From: Hydromicrobium sp964415365
GTDB taxonomy: Bacteria; Actinomycetota; Humimicrobiia; Humimicrobiales; Humimicrobiaceae
Assembly: GCA_964415365.1 (NCBI GenBank)
Contig: CAYPYW010000048.1
Location: 1 to 11,277, forward strand
Direction of reading: 5' to 3'
DNA: 11,277 bases
Shown: positions 1 through 7,346 of the stretch, piece by piece
How the letters are laid out: each line of letters starts with the position of its first letter
How positions within the stretch are numbered: position 1 is the stretch's first letter
Program-made: the position numbers and the translations under genes
The notes under the pieces: model-generated
The model's database searches: none
Seen by the model: the letters and a program-made list of their open reading frames with translations, nothing else
Told to the model about the DNA's origin: nothing

Positions 1-55
1 AGGACATAGCCCTCTCACGGCTAAAACAGGGGTTCGAGTCCCCTATGCGCTACCA
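1..55 (+). tRNA. tRNA-Glu(CUC), 3' part only
   Basis: The window opens inside a tRNA. The anticodon stem is 7-11 paired with 19-23 (TAGCC/GGCTA), the loop is 12-18 and the anticodon CTC is at 14-16, which decodes GAG (Glu). The T arm is 28-32 (AGGGG) paired with 40-44 (CCCCT) around TTCGAGT. The 3' acceptor strand is 45-51, the discriminator A is 52 and an encoded CCA is 53-55. The D arm and 5' acceptor strand lie before the window. It is transcribed away from, and is unrelated to, the minus-strand operon that ends downstream of it. Confidence 0.93.
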
Positions 56-111
56 TACTATGTTGGTGCGAGAACTTTTAAGCTCAAAGTAAAAATCAAA
101 TATTAGCGTAT

Positions 112-134
112 AAAAAAAGGGGTATACATACCCC
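112..134 (-). terminator. Hairpin with T tract, minus strand
   Basis: The palindrome at 119-134 has arms GGGGTA and TACCCC (extendable by one A-T pair) around a tiny loop. On the minus strand it is followed directly by seven T residues (complement of 112-118), the form of an intrinsic terminator. It lies 250 bp past the last operon gene, so it would be a second, back-up stop. No T tract follows it on the plus strand. Confidence 0.55.
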
Positions 135-278
135 GGCAAACATCAGTAACGTCAGTGGATTGTTATGATTTTTATAAATATTATTGTTATTTTTATTAAT
201 TGCTTAATTTTTGCTATTAATTGATTTTTTCCACTACGATAGTAATTCTGTTAGAAATACCTGTATATGATGCACACA

Positions 279-330
279 AAAAATATGGGTATACTGGTTC
301 CGGCAAAGTCCAGTATTTTTAATTTATTTT
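279..330. terminator. Probable bidirectional terminator
   Basis: Arms ATACTGG (291-297) and CCAGTAT (310-316) pair perfectly around a 12-nt loop. On the plus strand the stem runs into a T-rich tract (TTTTT, then further T runs), suiting the tRNA-Glu transcript. On the minus strand a run of six T (complement of 279-284) follows a few bases after the stem, suiting the operon that ends at 386. Its position between convergent units supports a two-way role. Confidence 0.6.
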
Positions 331-385
331 ATTTTCTCTTTTTTATTTTTAAAATTATGTTTTACCTTAAAATTTGATAGAAATC

Positions 386-1441
386 TTATAAATATTTTTC
401 GACATTATTACATACATTAAATAAGAGCCTTATCTTTTCGTCAGGAACTTGGTAATCAAGTCCATAAATAGAAATAATTAATTTATCTGTAGATCCATTA
501 TTTTTAATAATATTTACTATATCTTTTATGAAATCCTTATTTTTTTGATCAATTATTTTTACCGGAGATAATCTTGCACTTAATACTATGTTGGGGAAAT
601 TCTTCCTAATTATTTTAATATCTCCTCCCCATCCAGCCTCATAAAATGAAACATTTCTTATGCTGGAATAAATATTTGAAAATTCATCAGATCTTTTTCC
701 GCAATGATGGATGCCAAATGGCTGAAGATTATCTGAAAGAACATTATCAAATTCAAATAAATGGTTTTTATAAGTATCGACTGAAATCATATCGATTGTA
801 CAATTTGAAGTAACAAATACACTTTTATCATATTTTAATAAAGCCGGTGAAGATCCTAAAGAATTTGAGCCTGTCCTATTTTTGAAATAAATTGCAGCAT
901 TAATAATTGTATCTGTAATTTTAGCAAATAGAATCTTCAGAAGTTTTGGTTTGGAATAATAATCTATATATAATTCCTGTCCCCTCACGAGCGCTGCTAT
1001 ATTTTGGACTCCCTGCAAGTTCAAATCACCTTTTAAATAACCAAACTTTTTTTCCATTCTGTCCATTAGCTTTTTTATTTTTAAAAAATATTTATTTTTT
1101 GTATCAGGAAATTTAGGTACTTCAAGGTCTTTAATTTCTTTATCTGTTATATTTCTTGGTATAACTTCAATGGGGCTATCTTTTGAAAAATATAATTTAC
1201 ATCCCAGCATGTTCTCTAAAAACCAACCTGCTGCTAACTGATAAGTACCTATTATTGGTTCATCTTCAGGATTCTTTTTACCTAATCCTTGGTCTCCAAA
1301 TTTTTCATATAATCCACGTTTCATAATCTTTTCGGATTCAATCCTTGTATCATAATCGAAAAAAAAGTCTTCGCAAAATTCAATATTAAAATTTCTACTC
1401 CACCAGCTTGGATGAAAAACAACATGTACTTTAACTTTCAT
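386..1441 (-). CDS. UroD/MtaA-superfamily protein with HxC motif, function unknown
   Basis: This 351-aa protein resembles the uroporphyrinogen decarboxylase / corrinoid methyltransferase (MtaA, CmuA) superfamily, not true heme-pathway HemE. Visible marks are a GDLNLQG-type segment near residue 138, an I-H-H-C-G-K motif at 244-249 (H245-x-C247, the position of the Zn-binding HxC in MtaA-type enzymes), then E-x-G-W-G-G-D around 268-274. A Cys expected near the C-terminus of MtaA-type proteins is not evident where I align it (IISIYGLD, 322-329), so thiol methyl-transfer is doubtful. I chose the start at 1441 over an ATG at 1456 because GAGG (1451-1454) sits 9 nt before it. The gene overlaps the end of the preceding UroD-like gene by 11 nt, implying translational coupling. 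It is strongly AT-rich. Family assignment is fairly sure; substrate unknown. Confidence 0.75.
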   Translation of the reverse strand: MKVKVHVVFHPSWWSRNFNIEFCEDFFFDYDTRIESEKIMKRGLYEKFGDQGLGKKNPEDEPIIGTYQLAAGWFLENMLGCKLYFSKDSPIEVIPRNITDKEIKDLEVPKFPDTKNKYFLKIKKLMDRMEKKFGYLKGDLNLQGVQNIAALVRGQELYIDYYSKPKLLKILFAKITDTIINAAIYFKNRTGSNSLGSSPALLKYDKSVFVTSNCTIDMISVDTYKNHLFEFDNVLSDNLQPFGIHHCGKRSDEFSNIYSSIRNVSFYEAGWGGDIKIIRKNFPNIVLSARLSPVKIIDQKNKDFIKDIVNIIKNNGSTDKLIISIYGLDYQVPDEKIRLLFNVCNNVEKYL

Positions 1442-2534
1442 CTTTTTTAACCTCATTATAAAATACCAAGTAATTTTCTATAGGGATTAAATTATACATT
1501 TCACTTGTAGATCCAGGAAAATAACCGTAAGAAGCATCCTTTATACTATTCCTTGTAATTTTCTTAATTTCGTGAGTACTAGCATAAGGTAAAATTTGAC
1601 TACAGTCAATACCCCCTAATAAAACCAGTTTCGGAAATCTTTTTCTGATCATTTTTATTTCCATTCCTGCTACTGTTTCGATAGGACTTAAACCATCTAT
1701 TCCACAATCTACCAGATCATCTATAACTCCCCGCAAATTACCATCAGAGTCGTAAATTACTCTTAAACCTTTTTTATGAAAACAATCTATAATCTTTTCT
1801 AGTTGCGGAAAGAATTCTTCTCTGAGAAATTTAGGGGAGAAAATAGTAGCATTTTTTTGAGCAATGTCTTCTGGTAGAAAAACTGCTTCCGCTTTAAAGC
1901 TATCTGGAATATTTTTTACTTTATCAATATTTATTTGAAAAAAAGTATCATATAAATTCATTAATGTACTATAATCATCTGCAAGCAAATATGAAAAATT
2001 TTCAAGTCCACCAAGGAAATCATATACTGCATTCAATCCAACTCCTGCAATACAAGCGAAAATTACAGTATTTTTTAAAAGATTCTGTTTCTGATAATAA
2101 TCCTCTAATATATTCTTTAGTTCAATTTTATTCCAGTTATTCCATCCCTTATATGAATTGATAACTTTATTTGCTTTCCTGGCTGTTTCCTTACAATTAT
2201 ATGGTGATTTATCCTGAACCCATGTACTCCATCGCTTATACTCTATTTCAAATTCTAATCTTTCAAATACTTCTGGTGGTAATTTGAAAGTGTGTCCAAA
2301 AGGAAAATTATTCTCTTTTGTAATTTTTCTTTCCTGAGGAAACCTCATAAATTGCTTTGTGCAATCTAAAAAATTATCTATGGATTTTAAATATATTTTT
2401 TTCCCATTTTCTATAGTTAATTTACAATTAGAAAAATATTCTATCATTTTATCGTTTCTGATATTGTCGTAGATAGGAGGTCTGTCAGTTGGTTCACAAT
2501 TTAATGTTTTAATTACCCTTTCTCTAGCTTTCAT
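1431..2534 (-). CDS. UroD-family protein of sugar-catabolic clusters, function unknown
   Basis: This 367-aa uroporphyrinogen-decarboxylase-like protein begins with the family's usual opening (RERVIKTLNCEPTDRPP, residues 4-20). Later blocks are PEDIAQKNATIFSP (221-234), YDSDGN (261-266), GLSPIETVAGMEIK (281-294) and LLGGID (305-310). In many relatives the SDGN block follows a His; here it is Tyr-Asp, with no Zn-binding HxC. This makes it different in kind from its neighbour although both share the fold. The start is the ATG at 2534; an in-frame TTG three codons earlier has no better ribosome site. It follows the kinase gene by 84 bp, the longest gap in the operon, so an internal promoter is possible. 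Base composition changes sharply to AT-rich here. Such proteins are often seen beside sugar-acid genes, but their reaction is not known to me. Confidence 0.82.
   Translation of the reverse strand: MKARERVIKTLNCEPTDRPPIYDNIRNDKMIEYFSNCKLTIENGKKIYLKSIDNFLDCTKQFMRFPQERKITKENNFPFGHTFKLPPEVFERLEFEIEYKRWSTWVQDKSPYNCKETARKANKVINSYKGWNNWNKIELKNILEDYYQKQNLLKNTVIFACIAGVGLNAVYDFLGGLENFSYLLADDYSTLMNLYDTFFQINIDKVKNIPDSFKAEAVFLPEDIAQKNATIFSPKFLREEFFPQLEKIIDCFHKKGLRVIYDSDGNLRGVIDDLVDCGIDGLSPIETVAGMEIKMIRKRFPKLVLLGGIDCSQILPYASTHEIKKITRNSIKDASYGYFPGSTSEMYNLIPIENYLVFYNEVKKDES
1451..1454 (-). promoter_or_regulatory. Ribosome binding site that decides the 1441 start
   Basis: GAGG on the minus strand lies 9 nt before the ATG at 1441. 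It overlaps the alternative ATG at 1456, which therefore could not use it. Confidence 0.55.
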
Positions 2535-2618
2535 ATATGCCAACTTTCAAAGTTTTATATTATCTTAAACAAATAAAATACTTCCTAACCAAAATATTGG
2601 TAAATTCATTATTTTCAT

Positions 2619-3698
2619 CTATCTCTTAACCCGTGCATTACCCTCCAATATGCTCCATATCTGCTCTTCATCTGCAGGATTTGAGTAATCAGTAAGGAGT
2701 GTTGCTACAAATGCCCCATTGGCCCAGCCGAACTGTACCCACTTTTCTGGTTCCCAGCCTTTAAGTATCCCGTAGAGCATGCCTCCCACAAAACCGTCTC
2801 CACCACCGATGCGGTCTATTACTTCTATGGGCCTGGGCTCTATCACATGAAACCTGTCTTCTTCTGCCATAACTGCACCCCACAGGTGGCTGCCCGCACT
2901 TACAACCTGTCTTAAGGTTGTGGCAAAGACAGAGGTAGAAGCATATTCTTTCTTTACCCTTCCAATCATCTCCTTAAATCCTTCTATCTTGGTGGTTAGG
3001 CTCTTACCTCCCGCTTCGGGGCCGGCTATATCAAGACAAAGCTGGAAGTCTTCCTCATTTCCCACCAGGATGTCTGATAGTGATGCTATCTCTTTAAACT
3101 TTTTAGAGAGCTCCTCCTCTCTACCCTTCCAGAATGAAGCCCTGTAGTTAAGGTCAAAGGATACTGCCGTACCATGTTCTTTGGCAGCCCTGGCAAGGGC
3201 CAGGCAGAAATCGGTGGTCTCTTCTGAAATGGCTGCAATTAGCCCTGAGAGGTGTATGATCTTTACCCCTTGGGCTTTAAATATCTTCTCCAGGTCAAAG
3301 TCAGAGGCGTTTAGGGTCCTTCCTACCTCTCCTGCCCTATCATTTGCCACCCGGGGGCCCCTGGCTCCGTAGCCTGAGTCTGCTATGTTTATCTGGTGGC
3401 GGTATCCCCAGGGCCCACCCTTATCTACTTCCGGCCCTTCATAGTCCATGTGGCGGGATTCAAGGTCAGACTTTATTTTGGCTGCTATGGGGCTTGCCTT
3501 TACAAAGGTAGTCAGTACTTTGACCGGAAGTCCCAGGAATGATGATACGCTGGCCACATTAGTCTCGGCACTTGTTACCTGCATGTAAAAGGTATTACTT
3601 GAGTGTACCGGCTGCCTGTCTGTTGGAGTAATCCTGAGCCCCATGCTGGTGGGGACTATGAGTTCATACTTTACATTATCTTTTAGTCTAATTGTCAT
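2619..3698 (-). CDS. PfkB-family sugar kinase (2-keto-3-deoxygluconate kinase or gluconate kinase)
   Basis: This 359-aa cytoplasmic kinase is of the ribokinase/PfkB family, which transfers phosphate from ATP to a sugar or sugar-acid hydroxyl. The C-terminal signature D-R-I-G-G-G-D-G-F is clear, with GGGD at 298-301; D301 is the expected catalytic base and the glycines form the anion hole. Other blocks are SAETNVASVSSFLGLP (43-58), SFDLNYRASFW near the middle and ILVGNEEDF after it. The ATG at 3698 lies 5 nt after the larA-like stop; AGGA 11 nt upstream can serve as its ribosome site. The usual annotation would be KDG kinase (KdgK), forming KDPG. No mannonate dehydratase or KDPG aldolase is nearby, while gnd and a LarA homologue are. 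Gluconate is therefore an open alternative substrate. Kinase fold near certain; substrate not. Confidence 0.85.
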   Translation of the reverse strand: MTIRLKDNVKYELIVPTSMGLRITPTDRQPVHSSNTFYMQVTSAETNVASVSSFLGLPVKVLTTFVKASPIAAKIKSDLESRHMDYEGPEVDKGGPWGYRHQINIADSGYGARGPRVANDRAGEVGRTLNASDFDLEKIFKAQGVKIIHLSGLIAAISEETTDFCLALARAAKEHGTAVSFDLNYRASFWKGREEELSKKFKEIASLSDILVGNEEDFQLCLDIAGPEAGGKSLTTKIEGFKEMIGRVKKEYASTSVFATTLRQVVSAGSHLWGAVMAEEDRFHVIEPRPIEVIDRIGGGDGFVGGMLYGILKGWEPEKWVQFGWANGAFVATLLTDYSNPADEEQIWSILEGNARVKR

Positions 3699-3703
3699 AA
3701 TAT

Positions 3704-4978
3704 CTATCTTCCTTTCTTTCTTAGTTCATACAGGTATTTTCCGCCCTCTTTGATCCAGAGCTTACCCCTGCCTTCAAAGTCTTTTGTCTTTATAGTAGAA
3801 GGGTCCCTGTAGCCGAGACCCACCTTTCTGCACTTATCCTGGGGTATGGCTGTTGCCAGGGTTACCTTTATGGCGAGGTCTTCTTCTCCGGTATCAGGGT
3901 CAAATATCCCAGGGCCGCACACGTTTATAAGATGGGAGGCGGCATTCTTTGATACTATAGTATTATCCTTAATCAGGCTGCAAATGCTGTCCCGGCAGTG
4001 ATAGCCCAGGGATAGTAGGTCAGCCTCTATGTCATGATCGGTATGGAAGCAGTCTATATGGGGTGCATATATTATGACTTCTGCACCTTTTTTAAGTACC
4101 CCCGGCCTCTGCAACTTATATGAGCCCTTGCCGGCAAGCCACACCTCGTCATAGTTGGCTGGTATTTCCTGTACTACCTCTGATAGCGGCTCATCTATAT
4201 ACTTTATATGGACGGCCGAGGAAGCGGCTGCCGCTTTTTTATATGCTGAAATAAATCCTCCGTAGCCCCTGTCCATATAGAGGCCTATGGGTACTGCCCG
4301 ACCCTGGGCTTCGGTATTTACCATATTAAATGAATATATTGGGCAGTCTATTTTTTTAAATATGGCCCTGGCCCCGGCATTTATGATATCCCTGCTATTA
4401 TTTTCTACCGTACCTATTATACTGGGTATTCCTACAAGGACTGCCGCCCAGTGGAAAGCGTCTATTACCTGGGGGCCACTTACCCCCGGAAAGAATATTT
4501 TAAGTCCCCCCGAATATCCTGCCGCCTCATGGGGGACGGTACCCGATAGGGCGATGATAAGGTCATAGTCGTCAAAAAGCAGCTTGTTTACAGTTATGTC
4601 TATGGGGGTGTCAAGCATCCCCCTGGTCTTTTTAGATATGAGGTCTTTATCTATCTCACCTATAGTCACAAGGGCCTCCGGGTCGGAGAATGTGTGATTT
4701 AGAAAAAAGATATTATTTGATCTACCCATACCCAGCTTAGACTTGAACTCATTCTCCGTCATATGCCTGTGGGTGCCCCCGGCATTTAAGAAGTCTATGC
4801 GGGAGCTTTTGTACCTTTCTGCTACAAGCGGGGCTATCATGTGGGCAAAGTCAACCCTTGTGTAATCAGGGAAAAGAACCAGCAGTTTTTGGGAAGGGGG
4901 GAAACTTTTTAGGCTTTGACTAATAAAGCCTAAAAGACTGCCTCCTTCTATCCCTTTTAGATCCTCTAAATATCTCAT
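3704..4978 (-). CDS. LarA-family nickel-pincer hydroxyacid racemase/epimerase
   Basis: This 424-aa protein belongs to the lactate racemase LarA superfamily (DUF2088). The family interconverts alpha-hydroxyacid stereoisomers with a nickel pincer nucleotide cofactor made by LarB, LarC and LarE, none of which is in the window. Recognisable sites are D38-Y-T-R41 (the DxTR substrate motif), GGTHRHMT with H70, and H150, K160 and H176. The last three match H174, K184 and H200 of Lactiplantibacillus LarA with identical spacing (10 and 26 residues): one catalytic His, the cofactor-linked Lys and a nickel ligand. A K-rich AGKGSYK segment follows. All key residues appear intact. The start ATG directly abuts the gnd stop, so translation is probably coupled. 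Some LarA homologues are reported to 2-epimerise sugar acids such as gluconate. Between an SDR and gnd, mannonate/gluconate epimerisation is my favoured, unproven role. Confidence 0.9.
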   Translation of the reverse strand: MRYLEDLKGIEGGSLLGFISQSLKSFPPSQKLLVLFPDYTRVDFAHMIAPLVAERYKSSRIDFLNAGGTHRHMTENEFKSKLGMGRSNNIFFLNHTFSDPEALVTIGEIDKDLISKKTRGMLDTPIDITVNKLLFDDYDLIIALSGTVPHEAAGYSGGLKIFFPGVSGPQVIDAFHWAAVLVGIPSIIGTVENNSRDIINAGARAIFKKIDCPIYSFNMVNTEAQGRAVPIGLYMDRGYGGFISAYKKAAAASSAVHIKYIDEPLSEVVQEIPANYDEVWLAGKGSYKLQRPGVLKKGAEVIIYAPHIDCFHTDHDIEADLLSLGYHCRDSICSLIKDNTIVSKNAASHLINVCGPGIFDPDTGEEDLAIKVTLATAIPQDKCRKVGLGYRDPSTIKTKDFEGRGKLWIKEGGKYLYELRKKGR

Positions 4979-6460
4979 CTATAGCTTCTTTTCCGGTCTG
5001 GCCTCTTCCATCCACTCTGTATGGTATTCCTGGTAGGAACTGTTCTCTTTTGTCTCTATTTTGGGACTACCAGCCTCAAGCTTAAAATAGCCGTGGGCCC
5101 CGAAAAAGTCCCTCTGCTGGGCTGCTACCTGGGCTGATACCATTACAGGTGACGCGGCCTGCAGTATATAGTCGTAGGAGGAGTCCATGGCAAGCGTTGG
5201 TACCCCTACCCTGTGAGAAGCTTCTATAAAGGTCTTAAGGCTTAAAAGCTTTTTATTTATAAATTCTGAGAATGCGAGGGCCGCCATAAGGTTGGGTAGA
5301 TCCTTATTCTTATCATACTCTTCCGTTATCCGGGATAAAAATCCTGCCCTTATTATGCATCCTGCCCTCCATCCGGCAGCAATGGTTCCCATATCAAGGT
5401 CCCATCCGTACTTTTTGGAGGCTGCATCCATCAGGGCAAACCCCTGGGCATATGAAGAAATCTTAGCGATATAGAGGGCGTCATGGGCTGTCTTTACAAA
5501 CTCTAAGGCATCTCCGCTAAAGCTCTGGCCACTTACTTTTAGCTTATCCGATACAGAAAGCCTTATGTCCTTATCCTGGCTCATCTCCCTGGAAAATACA
5601 GCTGATGCTATGGTTGGTATGGGTACAAGTAGCTCAAGTGCTGATGCTACTGTCCAGGTCCCGGTTCCCTTCATGCGGGTTATGTCTGCTGTTATGTCAA
5701 CGAGATACTTATCCGAACCTTTTCCCTTCTCTCTCATACCAGCACCTGTTATCTCTATTAGGTAGGAGGAGAGGACGTCTGAGGGGGCGTTCCAGGATGT
5801 CATTATGTCTGCAATCTTTTGGGCATCATAGCCAAGAGCGGACTTTAAAGCCCAGACTATCTCCCCGATAAGGGCCATATCCCCGTACTCTATACCGTTA
5901 TGTACCATCTTTACAAAGTGTCCGGCACCGCCGGTACCTATATGGGATACGCAGGGGGTGCCATCTTCTGCCTTGGCAGATATCTTCTCAAATATGTCTT
6001 TTACCAGAAGATATGCTTCTTTGGAGCCTCCGGGCATCATAGCAGGGCCCAGGAGCGCTCCTTCTTCCCCTCCCGATACACCGGTACCTATATAAAGGAT
6101 ACCCTTTTGGGCGAGATACTTTTCTCTTCTAATAGTATCCTTGTAAAAGGAATTACCCCCGTCTATTATGAGGTCTCCTTTAGAAAGTAGCGGAATCAGT
6201 GCTTCTATGTTCTCATCTACAGGACTTCCTGCCTTAACCATAAGCATAATCTTTCGGGGACGGGAAAGGGACTCTACAAGCTCCTTTAGGCTGTAAGTTG
6301 CTTTTATATTCTTGCCGGATGCCTTACTTTTGATGAATTCTTCGGTACGCTCTTTTGTCCTATTATATACGGCTACCGTATATCCTTTGGACTCCATATT
6401 AAGGACAAGGTTCTGTCCCATTACTGCAAGTCCTATAAGTCCTATGTCATAATCTGGCAT
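4979..6460 (-). CDS. gnd: 6-phosphogluconate dehydrogenase, decarboxylating
   Basis: Gnd converts 6-phosphogluconate and NADP+ to ribulose 5-phosphate, CO2 and NADPH. The 493-aa protein has the Rossmann motif GLAVMGQN (10-17), N33-R34-T35 (typical of NADP+ preference), GGEEGALLGPAMMPGG (130-145), HFVKMVHNGIEYGD with K184, N188 and E191 as the catalytic/substrate set, KGTGTW (264-269), and R450 with H456 near the C-terminus (phosphate binding from the partner subunit). It is slightly longer than the usual 470-485 aa. Several normally fixed positions differ (GALLGPA for GARxGPS; FGAHGYFK for FGAHTYxR). The start is the ATG at 6460, with GGAG (6466-6469) 5 nt upstream; an open extension further upstream would overlap the SDR gene and lacks family similarity. 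It is 23 nt behind the SDR gene and abuts the larA-like gene. Presence in a hexuronate operon is unusual. Confidence 0.96.
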   Translation of the reverse strand: MPDYDIGLIGLAVMGQNLVLNMESKGYTVAVYNRTKERTEEFIKSKASGKNIKATYSLKELVESLSRPRKIMLMVKAGSPVDENIEALIPLLSKGDLIIDGGNSFYKDTIRREKYLAQKGILYIGTGVSGGEEGALLGPAMMPGGSKEAYLLVKDIFEKISAKAEDGTPCVSHIGTGGAGHFVKMVHNGIEYGDMALIGEIVWALKSALGYDAQKIADIMTSWNAPSDVLSSYLIEITGAGMREKGKGSDKYLVDITADITRMKGTGTWTVASALELLVPIPTIASAVFSREMSQDKDIRLSVSDKLKVSGQSFSGDALEFVKTAHDALYIAKISSYAQGFALMDAASKKYGWDLDMGTIAAGWRAGCIIRAGFLSRITEEYDKNKDLPNLMAALAFSEFINKKLLSLKTFIEASHRVGVPTLAMDSSYDYILQAASPVMVSAQVAAQQRDFFGAHGYFKLEAGSPKIETKENSSYQEYHTEWMEEARPEKKL

Positions 6461-6465
6461 AATAT

Positions 6466-6469
6466 CTCC
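6466..6469 (-). promoter_or_regulatory. Ribosome binding site of gnd
   Basis: GGAG on the minus strand lies 5 nt before the ATG at 6460. It fixes the gnd start and excludes a longer reading that would run into the SDR gene. Confidence 0.6.
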
Positions 6470-6483
6470 ATATATATTTTTTT

Positions 6484-7311
6484 CTATACTCCCGAGAATG
6501 CGGAAAATCCTCCGTCTATAGGTACCACTGTCCCGGATACGAAGGCCGAGGCATCGGATGCCAGCCATATGGTGACTCCTGAAAGGTCCTCGGGTCTCCC
6601 GAATCTTGCCATGGGGGTATGCTCTATTATGGCCTTACCCCTCTCTGTCAGGTTCTCATCGGCATCAAACAGGAGGAAATTGTTCTGCTGGGTTAAAAAG
6701 AACCCGGGGGCTATTGCATTTACCCTTAAATTTTTATTGTATTCTTGAGCCATGTAGGTAGATAGCCACATGGTAAAGTTTGATACGGCTGCTTTGGCAG
6801 CAGAATATCCCGGTATGCGGGTAAGGGGCCTTATGGCATTCATGGACGATATATTTATGATCGATCCTCCGTTTTTGTTTTGGGCCATGGTACACCCGAA
6901 TACCTGGGCAGGAAGGATGGCTCCACCGAATAGGTTTAGTGACATTACCTTCTCAAGCCCTTCCAGGGGAAGTTCAAAGAAGGTAGTCTCTTCTGAGGTG
7001 GTGGCAGACTTTAGGTTTCCACCGGCAGCATTTACCAGGATGTCGATCTTACCCATATCGGAGAGTACTTTGTTGTGGCACTTTATTATCTCGTCTTTTT
7101 TTAGGACATCTATGTAATAGCCGGATACGTCTAAGCCCTTATCTTTTAAATCAGCTGTTAGTTCCTTTGTATCTGCTATGTCACAGACCGCTACCCTTGC
7201 CCCCGCCATTCCCAGGGTAAGGCAGATATCCCGACCCAGGATACCGGCTCCGCCGGTTACTGCGGCGGTTTTTGTTGACAAATTAAAAATTTTAAAAATA
7301 TCGTTTTTCAC
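6484..7311 (-). CDS. SDR oxidoreductase, D-mannonate oxidoreductase (fructuronate reductase) type
   Basis: This 275-aa classical short-chain dehydrogenase probably reduces D-fructuronate to D-mannonate with NADH. It resembles the Bacillus YjmF/UxuB and Thermotoga UxuD type. Visible sites are the cofactor loop TGGAGILG (19-26, the variant form seen in this subgroup), D44 at the end of the second strand (favours NAD(H)), NAAGG (94-98), N126, S155/S156 and the catalytic Y169-x-x-x-K173, then APGFF (201-205). The start is GTG at 7311 with AGGAG (7322-7326) 10 nt upstream. It lies 35 bp behind uxaE, whose product fructuronate would be its substrate. Apart from its first ~40 bp, the gene is much richer in GC than uxaE, marking a composition boundary. 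Gluconate 5-dehydrogenase is the main alternative. Confidence 0.85.
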   Translation of the reverse strand: MKNDIFKIFNLSTKTAAVTGGAGILGRDICLTLGMAGARVAVCDIADTKELTADLKDKGLDVSGYYIDVLKKDEIIKCHNKVLSDMGKIDILVNAAGGNLKSATTSEETTFFELPLEGLEKVMSLNLFGGAILPAQVFGCTMAQNKNGGSIINISSMNAIRPLTRIPGYSAAKAAVSNFTMWLSTYMAQEYNKNLRVNAIAPGFFLTQQNNFLLFDADENLTERGKAIIEHTPMARFGRPEDLSGVTIWLASDASAFVSGTVVPIDGGFSAFSGV

Positions 7312-7321
7312 AATAAAATAA

Positions 7322-7326
7322 CTCCT
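7322..7326 (-). promoter_or_regulatory. Ribosome binding site for the GTG start of the SDR gene
   Basis: AGGAG on the minus strand is 10 nt before the GTG at 7311. No ATG in frame lies nearby, so this site supports the unusual start codon. Confidence 0.55.
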
Positions 7327-7346
7327 ACTATATTTAGCATTTTATT

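Larger units (their letters stand above)
56..385. other. Non-coding gap between tRNA-Glu and the operon end
   Basis: This is very AT-rich spacer between convergent transcription units. I see no protein-coding gene in it. It contains two hairpins, described separately at 112-134 and 279-330. They share a partly similar core (GGGTATAC followed by CCGGCAAA). Confidence 0.7.

Noticed and set aside
1..55. tRNA as an integration site for the locus
   Set aside because: I found no repeat of the tRNA 3' end elsewhere in the window and no integrase gene.
386..2534. True heme-pathway uroporphyrinogen decarboxylase (hemE)
   Set aside because: Both proteins diverge from HemE, lack other heme genes nearby and lie in a sugar-acid operon.
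2588..2601. Small hairpin ACCAA/TTGGT between the kinase and UroD-like genes
   Set aside because: It has only five base pairs and no T tract follows on either strand, so it is not a convincing terminator.
6461..6568. N-terminal extension of Gnd by 36 residues
   Set aside because: It overlaps the SDR coding end, has no Gnd similarity, and the ATG at 6460 has a good ribosome site.
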